Assembly (NCBI GenBank): GCA_034509425.1
Contig: JAVTVJ010000040.1
Location: 3,155,501-3,219,500 of the forward strand
Length of the DNA stretch: 64,000 nucleotides
Reading direction: 5' to 3'
Source of the DNA: Eopsaltria australis
Lineage: Eukaryota; Chordata; Aves; Passeriformes; Petroicidae
A program made the translations under genes and the position numbers. Below, piece by piece: positions 34,623 to 47,900 of this stretch; position 1 is the first letter of the stretch; the number at the start of each line of letters is the position of its first letter. The notes beneath the pieces are model-generated. The model was given only the letters and a program-made list of their open reading frames with translations. It did no database searches and had not been told where the DNA came from.

Positions 34623-37600
34623 AGACTAAATACTTGAATGCACTAAAGAGCTCATGGCTAGAACAATGGGAGTGTCATTTATGATGTATACCAAATCCTA
34701 TTGTATGAGACAGAAAAACAGTTTCATTCATGCTCTGTGAGCTTGGTGGGGTTGAATTCTTACCTAAAGGAAGTGCTTTGATGGTTGGGTTAGGCTAGTT
34801 TTGCAATAATTACTCCAGCCATTCTATCTTTGGAGCCCCATTTTTTTTCCTCCCATCCCAGCAAACCATAGAAGAGGATCAAGATCAGCTCAGACACCAG
34901 GAAGTTTTTCAGGATTTTTGTCATTCCTTAATCACTCATAGAACTGATAGAGCCAGAGCCTAGGATTGCAGAAGGATTCTTGAGCAGTAGAAACCTTGAT
35001 GTTAAACAGGAATCAGCTGCGACACACCTTGATGATAGGGTGGAGATAATTTGTTTTGTTATTAATATTTGACATTCAGGTTCATCATGCAGTGAAGGCA
35101 ACCACACAGCCTGGAAAAGAGGCTGCAGGCAGCACAGAATCTTACTCATGCATTGCACAAGGGTCACATTTGCATCCAGATCCTCGTCTGGTGATTAAAA
35201 GGTGCATTACACAACCCAGGAACAGAGTGAGTGTGCTGTTGGATGACATCCAACCTGTCTCTTCCCGAGTTCCGTCATGATCTCTCCTCCCCGGCTCTGC
35301 ACGAATGGAGCAGGGATGTTGCGGAGCCTCCCACCGCAAGGAGGTGGTTTGTCAGTGGACAAACCCCGCCCCAGCCCTGCTGACCTTCCCACCACCCTGC
35401 CTGTGGTCAGGACTCTTGTGGCTCTGTGGCCTTGGCAGGAGATCCTGAAGGTGCAGCGTGACCTGGGGAAGGGCAGCTCCACCCCGGGCAGGAGCAGGGT
35501 GTCATTAGGAGTGCCCAGCCCGCTCGTCAACAGCCCCTGGCCGCTGCACGCAGCCTGAGTCACGGCACCTGAATGAAAGTAGTTTTGTTGTTGTTTTGTC
35601 CTCTCCAGCCTCTGAAGGGTGCACCTCGCCAGGAAGGCAGGTGGCTTTGTCAGGCTAGGCTGACTCCTGCGCTGGAACCTGGCCCCATGAGCAAGAGCTT
35701 TCCTTCAGGCCAGGAGCTCACTATCCATTCAGGCAACGATGACTCCTCATGTGCACGGTGCTGTGAACCACTGGACAATGGAAAACAGAAACCCTTTTGC
35801 CTTCCTCCCAGTGTGACTCCCTTTGGCTTCACTGTGAATCCTTGAGTGATTTTTCCAGCAGATTCAGAAAGTCAAGTGTCAGAGTCATAGTGCCAGAGGC
35901 TGCAATGACAGCACAGATGCCGTATCTGCAGAAACACGTTCCCGGGCATGGTGGCAACCTGGCACAGAGCAGGCTGCATCCAAGCCAACAGAGTCCCTCA
36001 GCCTCCAAAATGGGACAGGACTTGGTAGTGGTTGGAAAGAGTGTGTTTGGTGTTCCATTTTGTTGTCACAGTTCAGTGAGGTTGTGGAAAGCAGGCTTCA
36101 GCAGATCCATAGTCCCATGGTTTCCCTTGTGCTACCGGTTTTAAGGGGTGTTAAAGAAGATGTTTTGGTTTTTGTCCCAGCACTCTGAAGGTTAAAAAGT
36201 AAGAGAAATGTCTCTCAGCCCTAGTAGTCAAATCACAGGAAAGCGCCTGCCCCATTCCTCATTTCATGTCCTGCTTCATACTATAAACAATGATCATTAC
36301 AAGTTGCACCTTGCTCATCCTCTTTATTTTTCCCTATCAGCTTAGACCATAATTGCCATTCCTTCCCCCTAATTACTCCACCCTGGCTTAAGGTGCAGTG
36401 AATGGCCTTTGTTTGGCAAATAAAGGGTAGGCAGAGCTTTGAAGGAACACATTGCTGTCACAGAGATTCACCCAGCGTTATGTGGTTGGCTCTTCTAGTT
36501 TCTGTTAAAGCCAAGGCTTCAGGCATTTCCAGCAGGGACATCGGGAGAGTCCTGTCCTGCAGACAGAATATCTGACCCTCTACTCTATAAAGGGGGAACA
36601 AGATACATAAATATTTCATTTTCAAGCTGTAATCAATACCAAATAAAAGTTAGTACATAAAAGTAGCCTTTATGCCATCTTTCAAAAAGTTTTAGGCATA
36701 TCAGGTGTATATTTCAATGCTCTCAGGACTTGGTTAAAATTGTTTTTCATAGCTTTGGCATTTTAAAATTTGAGGATACAGAAGTAATTGTGTATAATTT
36801 AACGTAAATCAACGTGTCCAGTGACTGAAAATACAGCTTTAGCTCTTGTTATTTGTGTCTAATAAGAATAATTATGAAGACATTGAATAATTATTTATAT
36901 ATAGTGTTTTAAGTTCAAGAAATTAATGAAGGTGCTGGTTTGCTACACTGAATATTTTACATAGCTGAACTTTGGGACACTTCCAGTTTGATATTTAAAA
37001 ATTGCATCATTGCACACCTGTGTTCTAAATTCTGTCAAATCTTCTATGGAACTCTGGTATCTTAAAGGAGATTTTCCCACTGAAAATGTCATTGAGTAAA
37101 GAGTTTGAAATAGGCAGAAGTAGATGTGCTTAGGAACTAGGTCAGTCTGGCTGTCTTCAAACAGATAATCAGATCTCTTTGAAGAGACTGTAAGTGCAAT
37201 AATGCTACATCTGTGCCAAAACCAAGCTATTGAGAGATAGCTGGTCAGATGTGAAAAGAAGGGAAAATCCATCTAGATTAGGCATTCTCAATTGAGTATG
37301 TATCAAAGTATGCAGTGACAGGAACTGCTAGCACTTCTGGTGGTGGTAACAGGGCGCATGTGGGACTAATCTGGATGTCTTCTTCTTTCACTCTGTGTTT
37401 CACTCTTCAGGAACTATCATGGGTCCAGCTTGTCTACCTAGACTGGGATGGTAACTGTGGTAGAAGTACCTCCAAACGCTGGGACGCGGGTTGTCAGGTG
37501 ACAGCTCAGTGATAAGGTCTTGCCACGACAAGGACTTGAGAATGGAAGGAAACAGTGGCTTCTGGATGGAGAAGAAGAAGAAAGCAGAAAACAAACACAA

Positions 37601-37980
37601 ACTCCAATAGCAAGAGATGGCAATGATTGTTCTGTGCCTAAGAAGCCTGAAAAATCTTCTACACATGCCCTATTTCTTTATGTAAAAAGGCTTGAAAACA
37701 TGAAATTAAAAATAGAAACTTCAAGCATGTGGCTCCATTACAACAGGGTCTAGTCACCCCAGGAAAACAGGATTAAGAGATCTTGATAAGACTTGAATTT
37801 ATGGCAGGATCATTTTTGGCCCCTTCTGTCTGATATAGGCATTGAATTATGTCTATTCTGCTACTAAAGGACACTTGAGTTATGTGAACAAGTCTTCTAG
37901 TTATTGAATAATTAACTGAGTGAATTCAGCTATGCTGCTACTTAAATTATACTGAGAAGTACCTAAGAAAAGATTTTCTT
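34623..37980. other. Unique noncoding DNA with a G+C-rich patch
   Basis: Bases 35265-35575 form the most G+C- and CpG-rich patch I saw, with about fourteen CpGs by hand count, and open frames of 93 codons (35277-35558, plus) and 118 codons (35207-35563, minus), neither recognisable. Bases 36600-36910 are strongly A+T-rich with several TAAT words. No gene or repeat family could be assigned. Confidence 0.5.
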
Positions 37981-38010
37981 TATATATATGTGTGTGTGTA
38001 TATATATATA
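37981..38010 (+). repeat. Compound (TA)n(TG)n(TA)n microsatellite
   Basis: TATATATATG, then TGTGTGTGTA, then TATATATATA: about four TA, five TG and six TA units in a row. It is a simple compound dinucleotide repeat, likely length-variable. Confidence 0.9.
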
Positions 38011-39544
38011 GGTATATAATTTCCCGGATAAACTTTTGTGTGTAGAGTACGGTTTGTAGACTCACTCTTATTTGCAGGAGGTCATTGATGGGAAGGAACT
38101 CAACACATATGTACATAAATGTACATATTTATATATACAAATACATAAGAGAAAGAGACAGCAAATGTGAATTTTGCACTGTTTTGGGTCTGAACCCAAA
38201 GATCCTGGTTGCCCTTGTCCCACCCAGTTCCAGCAGGCAGCTCAGAGCACTGTTGTTGCCCTGACTTATACTTCGTCCATTGCTCATGCCAGACATCCAC
38301 ACATGTGCACCATACAGCAGCCCTACACATTACTACAGATGCTTACCTCAGCTCCACAGCCAACATCTGCAGGGGCAAGCCCACAGAAAGAGGTTGTAAG
38401 GTCCTCATTATCAATGAACACAACACAAATGGTGAAAGTAACCTTTTATTTGCATGTGATATAGAGACATACATACTGCAAACACATGCCACACATCATA
38501 AAAGGACAGGATACTTGGGGGATCGCAGCAGAGAAACATTAGCATCTGCTTCTAATAACCAGCGTAAATAGTACATGCTCTGAGTTTCTCATGGTGTTTC
38601 TGAACAGAATTCCAGAAGAGCTGCACACATGGCACAGTCAGGCTCATTAACACCACCGGCCATCCGCACACTGCACCAGCAGGAACCCAGCCCTGCCTTA
38701 CCATGCAGGGCAGAGCTGGTGGGCACCCCACTTCGGCTCGCTCACTGCTGCCCTGCCCATTGCTTCTGCAGGGGGATGGTGTGCCAGTGGCCAGGTTCAA
38801 TAAGGCTTTTGAGAAACATCATTCCAATAGAGGTGGAAGGGTGCTCATGGAGCTTTCTGGCTCCAGGTGTCCCACCAGTGGGATATGGGCCCTGTGAGCC
38901 ACTGCTGCCAGCAGCATGCAACATAGCACAACCTGGCACAGAAATGCCAGATTCCTGGAATTACTGTGCTAAGCACAACATGAAAATGCTCAGAGCATTG
39001 CTGTCCAGGCAACACTCACAAACTAAATCTCTGTAGATTAGGACAAGTTCTGGAGAAATGAGAAAGAATGCAGTCAGCTAAGTAAAGACAGGTGTGCAGC
39101 TCTGCTGCCTGGCATGTAAGAACAGAAACTATTGTGGGATGAGATGAAAGCCTTGCTGTGAGCACAGGTTGGCCCATGGAGGCATGGCTGTGACTGCACC
39201 TACACAGTGCCATACAGCAAAACACAGACCAAACATCCCCAGCACAGACACCAAGGGTAGTTATGGAACTAGCTAGAAATTCATGTATCTACACCAGTAG
39301 TCTTGCAGTTACCTCTGGCTCCTAGCTCAGCCCTTCCATCATAAGACAATTATTTTAATTTTCTTAAGCATCTCACTAAATATTCTAGGCTTATTTCATT
39401 CACTTGATTGATTTATGGGTAAGAAAAACCCCAACAAACCTGAAACTTTAGTCCCGTGCAGCTTATGACCAGAATTATCACATCTAGGATTAGTATATTT
39501 GCCACAACAATGGAATATCGTTTCAGAATATCAAGATTTCCTCT
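38011..39544. other. Noncoding DNA, G+C-rich around 38.6-38.9 kb
   Basis: Bases 38630-38930 are G+C-rich and hold the 135-codon open frame 38629-39036 (plus) with overlapping frames on the other strand. The translation is rich in Pro, Cys and His and matches no family I know. Nothing supports a promoter or splice structure. Confidence 0.45.
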
Positions 39545-39604
39545 GAGCTACATCTGTTAGTGATATGGCAAGTTTTTCTTGTCCCTGTCACATTGAAGAA
39601 GCCT

Positions 39605-39629
39605 GGAAGGAAGGAAGGAAGGAAGGAAG
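39605..39629 (+). repeat. (GGAA)n microsatellite, short
   Basis: About six tandem GGAA units. It is the reverse-complement motif of the large CCTT tract at 53681-53884. GGAA repeats are also potential ETS-factor binding arrays, but this one is short. Confidence 0.9.
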
Positions 39630-41345
39630 AATGCTATATGCTGTGTGTTATGCTGGGCCATGGTTTTCTCCTAGCAGCAATATTTGCAGCATGTCCTGGA
39701 CTGAGCTGCCCACCAGCCATGTTCACAACTGGTGGCCCACCAACTATTAAGTGCTCTGAACCTCTTTGACATGCAGCCTGTTTTTAATGGGTGGGGTAGC
39801 TTTTACCAATGTGTTTATTTCACAAAACATTCAATTAGCCAGATTCATCATCAGCATACTTGCTGGTCCTGCCTTTGTGTTGGGTGCTTCATCAAGCTTT
39901 TCCTCATGTGCACAGTTTGCCATCTGCTTGTAGGTTGTTCAGAGACTGTGTGAAGATTCTCTCTCTCTGAGAAAATGTGTGCTGGTCCATTGAAGTATTT
40001 GCTAGTGATGCAATGGCAGCTGTTATCATCACGTCATATGTGTGCGGGTGGTTGCAATACATGGTATATAGGTTGTCAAAATTTGCCAGGAAGATGTGTT
40101 TTTGATTGTGGTATTGTGTGCATGTGTGGTACTGCTGGAGCAGCACGCATAGGACTTGGAATATTACATGAGTACTATGCGTGAGTGCTATATAAACCAC
40201 ATACCAGAGTGGTTACATGCTGTATTGGGTGACAGTAACACCATATTCACACAGCTTTTTCACATATCTCTTTATCAGCTGCCCATTTCTGAGTATTCCT
40301 TGGGGCCCTGGTTGTTTCCATGTGTGTGCTGGGCAGTGGACTTCACTGAGAGAGCTCTCGCACTTGGAAACCAACCTTTCCTTGCCAGCAGTTTTCTGGC
40401 TCTGGGTACCAACAGTTCAGGCTCTGTGGGACAATGGTTCATTTCCAGTGTCTGTCAGGACGTTTATGCTGTTTATGTGTAGGTCTTTGTCACCTGGTAT
40501 TAATTGGATTGTGCCCTCTCTGCCTTTGAAGGCACAGAAGGCTTCAAACTCCTTTTTTATTACACATGGTGCTGTGGCCTGTAATACTAATCAACTACAT
40601 TTGGAAACACCATGTTGTAAATATGGGATATTGCAGCACCCCACTGCATCTTTGGAGATCAAATGGTCTCATGGTGGCTGAGGACTTGCCTGCAGTTAAT
40701 AACCTTCTTTAGCTCAGAAACCTGTCTGCTGCATTTTGCACCAAGATGCCAATAGCTGAACCTGAGGAAGCCTACAGTCACCACAAATTTGGTTTCCTTC
40801 CCTCCTGGTTATGCAGAAGTGTTGGTTGCTCTGATGTCCTGGATTGTTGCTTTGCAACAGATAACTGTTTGTCATGGCACACACTGTTTATGCTGTATAC
40901 TCTGCTTTATTTCTTCTCATTTGGAAAGGCAAATATTTGCCTCTAGTGGGTATTGAAAATGAGGTTTAGAATCCTCCTTCCACTTAATCAGGCCAGACAC
41001 TGCAGTGCGTGGTCCTATTAGAATCTCTTTGGCAAAGGCTCCCGACACAGTGAGAAGGGTCCTGACAGCACTAATGAATAGATAGTGCTCTATCTCTACT
41101 CTGGTGTTTTGCCAGGTGATGACTGAGCTGATAAGGAATTCTGCACATTGTTGCAGTGCCTGGCCTCCTCTCATCCTGCCTGATGGATGAATTGAACATC
41201 ACATACTGAAGCATGACCAGCAATGTGTCCTTTGATTGCTCACTGAGATGGCTCCACATGTTTGTCCTTTCCTCCCTTTGGGGCCGAGCAGCCCCGAGTC
41301 ACAGCAGCCCATGAATGGCATGCCGGTGGGCACTGGCATTTGGAG

Positions 41346-41353
41346 TGACGTCA
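41346..41353. promoter_or_regulatory. Palindromic CRE (TGACGTCA)
   Basis: A perfect eight-base cAMP response element, TGACGTCA, lies in a locally G+C-richer stretch (41275-41375) that also holds several CpGs, unlike most of the window. CREB/ATF dimers bind this palindrome. A perfect 8-mer is expected about once in 64 kb by chance, less given CpG depletion. There is no gene in view. Confidence 0.3.
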
Positions 41354-41900
41354 CTGCTGCCTGTTGGGGCACAGAAGCTTGGGACTGATTAAGTTTTAAC
41401 TTTTGAGTCTGGAGCTATATGTGTGGGCTCACAGCTGGGGACTACAAAGTGCTATATGGAATTGGCACAGAGAAGAAACACACAGATTGCCTGCTGTCAG
41501 GACATCTGTGTCTTTTTATTTTGGGTACATTTAGCACTTATAGTGTTTCACATCTGTCACATATGCAATATGGCACTGACAGTGGTTACCGTTATATTTA
41601 CATTTTGCCTTGATCACATTTGTTGTTGTTGTTTACCCTGTCTGCAAAGCCACCTCCTTGGCCGCACACATTTCATTTGTTAGCATCAGGGGTGCCTGGC
41701 ACTGAATGTTACCAGCAGCGTGCTTGGTGGCACACACATGGCATTAACAACATGGCATTCAGCTTGTGTATCAACCCCACATCATTTATATTCTCTTCAC
41801 AAATGCCACCTCCCTTGTTCTTCCTGGACATACATCATCTTGTCCAGCACAGCACTTGCACAGCACAGGATAATTGAAAGACAGGCCTGCAAGAGACCCC

Positions 41901-44900
41901 AAGTGGTCTGAAGACCACATTAGTGGCTTAATTTGCCCCCTGCTCAAAGTCCACCCACAACATAAGCTAGTCTGGACAGACATTTGTCTAATCTAGTCTT
42001 TAAAAAGTCTAAGCTACTCTTAAAAGCTCTCAGTTGCAGCAAATCCAAAATCCCCCTCAGCATTAATTTTCATTCTGCCCACGTTAATGTTTTGTGTAAA
42101 CTCTGGTTGGGAATGCAACTTGTCCTTTGAGACAGCATGTGATTTCAGATTCTGCTGCTAATAAGTCTGACAGAAATATAATGATCCGCCTCTTGCCCTC
42201 TTTCCCGAAAGTATTCCTCACTCATTTGCTAACATCCCTGTCATTTGAGCTCCAATCTGGAGTTTGGAGTCACAAAGTTTAACTGATACGAACATGTTCA
42301 CCTTGTGGTTATTTATGTCTTTGCTTCAGAACATGACCAGCATTCTTCTGCTTGCAAATTCAAAGCCTTTAACCCTTCCTTTGTATATCTCATGCATTCC
42401 TGTTTATCCTTTTATTGGTCATGGCACATCCCTGATTCTGAATGCTTTGCATACAGATTGGGAATAAAGTACTGCATCTTTATGCCACACTGCAGCTACT
42501 GCTGCTCCCCTGGCAGGCTTTTATCTTCACTTTGACTGCCTTTGATTGCAAGTGGTACGGAGCTTCCTGATAGAATCACCAGGAAAGCCATAGGATCACC
42601 TCTTATATTGCCAGTGCTAAGGCTGGATGGACTTGAAGGCAAAGATTAAAAGCTGCAGTGTTTACTCTGAGGAAAGAAATGAATGTCTAATGGGAGTGGA
42701 AATTTGCCATTTTGCTAGAGCTGTTAGGAAAATGAGGGGAACAAGAGGATGAGATTCCTGGAGCCAAATCTGTCCTTGGAATATATCACATCATAAGCTT
42801 CTCTTGTGACAGAATTATTTCATTATTATTTTTTAATTAAACCATTCTTAAAAATAATCCTTACTTTTAAATCACAAGTCAAAAATGCAAATGTGAGCTC
42901 TGGGAACTCAAAAGTCTCAGGCTACACAAATTTCTCTCATCCCTTCTATGGAAACAACAAAAGATGAATACACAAGGAATGTCTGTTAAGGATAAGTTTT
43001 AATGATCATCTGCAACTTAATGTTCCATAATACATGCCATTAATAAAATGAATTACCCCCAAAAGTCTATCCTGTGGGAAGTGCTATATTTCCTGCATCT
43101 GCTGCATCTGTTTTATCACATCTTTGCATCCTTCTTAAAGCATTGTGAAACATGTTAAAAAAGGTTCCAGCACAAAGCAATCACAACTCAGGTATATAAT
43201 ATCTGAATCTTTTGTCTCCTTCCTTTGTGGCCTTTTATTTCACTTTTTACTGCTTCTGTATGTGAGGAATAACTTCCAACTGCAAAAAGTTCAGTCTACC
43301 TGCTTTCCTCTCTCTGACTGAAAGTCTTTGTCTGAAATTTGGGTTCAAAACATTAAAACTCGCCCTAGTAAATGATAGAGTCACCAATAGATTCAAGCTG
43401 TCACAGGGATTACTTTGTTCTGTGAGTTTTACTTCAAGGCCATGGAAGTTAACAGGATACTTTTCATTGCCTGCAGTGGAAACTATCCTGGGCCTATACT
43501 CATGCATAATTAGTGAGTGGGAGATGAAAGTACCATGTTACCTTCCAATCCCACATTTTTAGCGGACTGTTTTCCCTACCCATGTGGCTGCAAGATTCTC
43601 ATTCCTATCTGCTCTTATCTTGATTTGGGCAAAAAATGCTTCTCATAATGGTTTCATTATGCTAAGGTATGTACCTCTTCACAGAATTAAATTAACCTCT
43701 GTCCTGTTCAGATATACTGTTACCATCATTACTATTAAATTAGTTGTTCTGAAGCAACTGCAGACAAGACATCAAGCCAGTCTCCCCCTGGCTGCATTCC
43801 ACAGAGCGAGCTGCAGCACACACTTCCAATGAATGCGTTGGGAAATGCACTGCTGCAGATTGGGAAGCCCAGGCTGCCTCTCCTCCCTGGATCCTTGCAG
43901 CTGTCCCTTCACGCCTGTAAGCTGCTTTTTCAGGGAAGTGCTGGAGACGAGGTCTGGAGAGCAACAGCTTTATGATTGCATATGAGAGAATCCAGAGGTC
44001 TCAGTTTCCTCCTGTGTCCCTGGCTGTGAGCTGATTCCTCTGTTCCTCGTGTATGAAATAGCTATAATGACTTTGCCCTCCTCTCCTTCATTTCCCCACT
44101 CTGCTAACAGGCACTGTGACTGCACCTTCAATGCAAACATAGGTCTCAATATCACTTACAGTTTCCAATTCTTCTCTATTACATTGGTAATTTTATGATC
44201 TACTTAATGGCTAATATTTGTATGATTTTCCTCTATGAAATTACTGTGCATTATCTGTCACTAAATTACAAAATCATGAACTATTTTATAATGTTTCATT
44301 CATTTAGAAAAAGTCTATCCCTTGTCATTAATGTTACTATAGTGCCATAACTTGTACTTTTAATATTAGGCAAATCTTAGTGTGGGCTTTCTTGGACTGA
44401 GGGCAGCAAAACTCCCATTCTTTGTGTTTTAAGGTTTTTTCTTAGACAGCTGGCATTCTCACCAACAAAAAAATCTGGGCAGAGACTGAACTTTTATTGT
44501 AAAAGGAACACGATGAGAAGAAATATGCTTTATAAGTGCAAAAAGCCATGAGACAATCCTGGATGCGCAAAAATTAAGTGAGGCTAAGAAATAAGTCACT
44601 ATATATTTATGACAAATATGTATGTATATGTGTGTATGTAAATCCAATCTCTTTTTCAAGGACAGGTAATGATTTCATGATGTGGGCAGTTGACTTCATT
44701 ACAATAAGACATATGGTTTCATAAATTCAATACTTACTGTGGGGTGTTTGTTCAAATTCTAATGCCACACACTGTTCTAAACTTATTGTGAAGAGAAATA
44801 CCAGCTGATGATGAGAAGCAGAGCTAGGAGTACTAAATCACACCGAACTCTGCCAGGATACGGATAGGTGAAGCCATCGAACAGTTACCAGAACTTTCCA

Positions 44901-47900
44901 GCAGACACTGTAGTCTTGAAGCTTCTTGGCTGCTCTTCAGCTCTGGTGGCTTGGTAGTATTTTAGCATGGTGGGCCAGCCATTTGACATGAAAGCTCTGT
45001 GTCTTTGCTTACTGGCAACATGAAAAAAATGTAACTAAAATCTAGGCATACACAAAGTACATGGAATGAAATCCTGGACCTGTTGTGTTAAATGTGAATT
45101 TTTCTTGTGTCTTCAAAAGGCTAGGATTTTACCCAGAATGTTTATGCCTCCTTATTTTGAAATAAAAGACACATTTTTAATCTTAATTTATAAAGATGCC
45201 TACCTTAAAACTTGCTTACATATATAGTAGTGTTACAAATCAGCTTTTCAAGATATAAACCTTTATAACTTAATGATTCCTTTTTTATTTAGAGAGCAAT
45301 AATATAGTAGATTATTACATTTTGAGCAAAAGAGAAGAGGATTTGAGTTACAGGTATGTTCTTAGGTCTTGATTTGAATTCTTTCTCATTGTTGGGATTT
45401 GTCTGAGGTCTGTGCTAGCATCAGTGTTAAAATACAAAATACCCACAATGCCTCTAACTACAGCTTACAGAGCTGCTTATCCCATATACATATATTCTCA
45501 AACACAATTTTAATCCACAAAGGAGCTCACCTGAGGCATGTCAGGTCCCTGTCCTTCTGTCATTCTGTTGTGTTAATTTTGAGCTACAAATGTCTAATTT
45601 TAGATGATTTTAATTAAGTTGATGAAACATGTCTAAACTTCAGTGCACCGGTTCACAATTAATGTCAGTTTTTAAAGCTAAGCATCTATTTCTGCTTGAG
45701 GAAATACAGGAAAAACAATATGGGTTTTTAACTGTACTGTGAATACCTGGTTTTCACTGAACTATACTTTTAGCAGAGAACCATTGCTGACACTCTGGCT
45801 TGGAAAGATGGGATGAAGAGGCTTCAAGAGGCAGCCACAAACTAAAAAAGTATGCCAGGGCTTGGATCTGTATAAGAGTTCACGATATCAGCCTCCAATG
45901 CTGACTACATTTAATATAATATTTATTTAGTGAATATGTTAAATGAGCCACAGGTTTTTTAGCTAGACTTCCCTAGGACTTTCATTTTGCAAACAATTGA
46001 CTGTGACCGTGCAAACACTGATTCATGTGTGTGGCAGTGATCGAGAGCACCCAGAGCATGAAAAATGAAGCATGTGTGTACCTCTGCACAGGGTCAGGGC
46101 CACAGAGGTGGGTGATACTGATTTCATACTTCCTTGTTTGTAACAGCTTACTTTTCTTTCTTAATCTGTAAAGCAGTCTTTGGCTGATGACAGCTGTGAG
46201 AGTCCTGAAATCCATGATGTACCATAGGGACCTATTCTGATTTCTGTTACCGTGTAACACACTTAGAGCAGCACATGGAAAGTGAATAGTGAGAATTTTC
46301 TGTTGGTGAAAAGAAACAGAGTCATCCAGAGGAAGGAGACCCAAGAGAGCCAACCTCAGAGTCAGAGGAGAGGTCTCATTTTGTTCCAGCAGTTCCTTCA
46401 TGTTTCTGTAAGCATTTTCCCTCACTTGGTTGTATTTTTACTAGCTTTACACTGCTCCCCTGCAAACCTAGCTGGTCCCATGGCCTGTATTCCATTCCCA
46501 GCATCTGGGAAAGTCCTGTGACAAAGCTACAAAATTCTCCTATTCTTAAAGGGATTCAGAAATTGTGGAATCCCCAGATATGTTTCTCTGTGGTTCCAAT
46601 TTGGTTTTCATCCCATAAGCATGAGTTAACAGAGCTAGTTATATTAGGTGTATTTGATGTAGTCAACCCTTTTAGCTGGTAGAGGGAAGGGAGAGGCTTC
46701 AGTGAGGTTTGTAACTCACTAGAAGTTTGTATTAAAAAGTGAAAACCAGACCCCATGGTGATGAAACTATTTTAAATAGAAAAAGTATGCAGTACAAAAT
46801 TCACACTGTCTGCCTCCTATTCACAGTTACACTCACATTTGGAGCAGATAGAGGATTATACTTTAGGACTTGTTGGGATCCCCTTTATGGCAAGGAAAAT
46901 ATTCTTGGAATAATAGACATAATACGCGTGCCTCTTCAGTCAACAGAGAAAAGTCGTCACAGAGTCAGTTCTTCCAAATGGAGGATGAATAATTCCACCT
47001 ATCTCCTAGATATCTGCTTAAATGCTTTCTCTTAGATATTGCTTCTTCTCAGTAATCACCTGTCCATCTTCAGACATCTCTACCTGTCTAAATCAGAGGT
47101 GATTATACAGACTGCCTTTATAATCCCATCCTAAGATCAATATCTAAAATAATTTGGGCTTCTGGAGTCTCCTCTCTTTTCCCATTGACTGTTACATGAC
47201 TAGTGTTAGAGTAAGAAACCCACTTGAGATATTTAAACTGAGTTATGGTAAATAACACCCCTTCAGTAAACTATCTGGGTACAGCCATGTCTTAATTCTG
47301 TGAACTGTGTTACACAGCTCTAGAATTAAGTAGACTCTACCTTAGGAATGCCTCATTAGTTTATTGCATTGAAGTGCTCAATTGCTCAGTTTTACTCAAC
47401 ACGAAAAAAATAAGTGGTCTGAGAACAAGACTGCATGTCTAGAAAGGACAAAATCCTCAGTGTCATGGAGTGGTAGGTACAGTACTGCACTTTAGTCAGC
47501 AACCACATCTCCATTCCCTGACACAAAAGCATCAGCAATGGAGAGAACAGTGCAAGTTTGAATAATGTGTCCAAAATAAGTGAAAGCACTGAAGTGTGAC
47601 CCTGGACAGACATTTCCTTCGGTCTTGCTTGTGACCAGTCAAAATGGGAAATCACCTCTGTAACTCAGCAGCATAGATTTACTTTTGCAAATTGAATGGC
47701 AGGAGAATTGAAAGCTTTGAAAGTTCTGCAAGAGCCCAAATACCACCAGGGTTCTTAACATGTCTGAGAGGGAGGATCACCTTCATCCTTGAACACACTA
47801 AGTACAGACAAGGGGTACATAACAGTCAAAGATAATACCACTTCATATCAAGAGCTGTTATCCAGCCCTACAAAGGAATTTGAACAACTGCTAATGATTT

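Larger units (their letters stand above)
39545..41900. other. Unexplained G/T-rich block, possible decayed DNA transposon
   Basis: This block differs in texture from its surroundings: the plus strand is rich in TG, GTGT and CATG words and has many moderately long open frames on both strands (154 codons at 40217-40681 plus; 98 codons at 39904-40200 minus). On the minus strand, broken frames give short peptides reminiscent of a Harbinger-type DDE nuclease: an FPNVV at about 40592-40613 and an INSINV at about 40457-40480, with a basic AFKGR stretch between. The expected Asp residues, terminal inverted repeats and target duplication were not found, so this is only a hypothesis. It also contains a (GGAA)n tract at 39605-39629 and a full CRE at 41346-41353. 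Confidence 0.25.
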
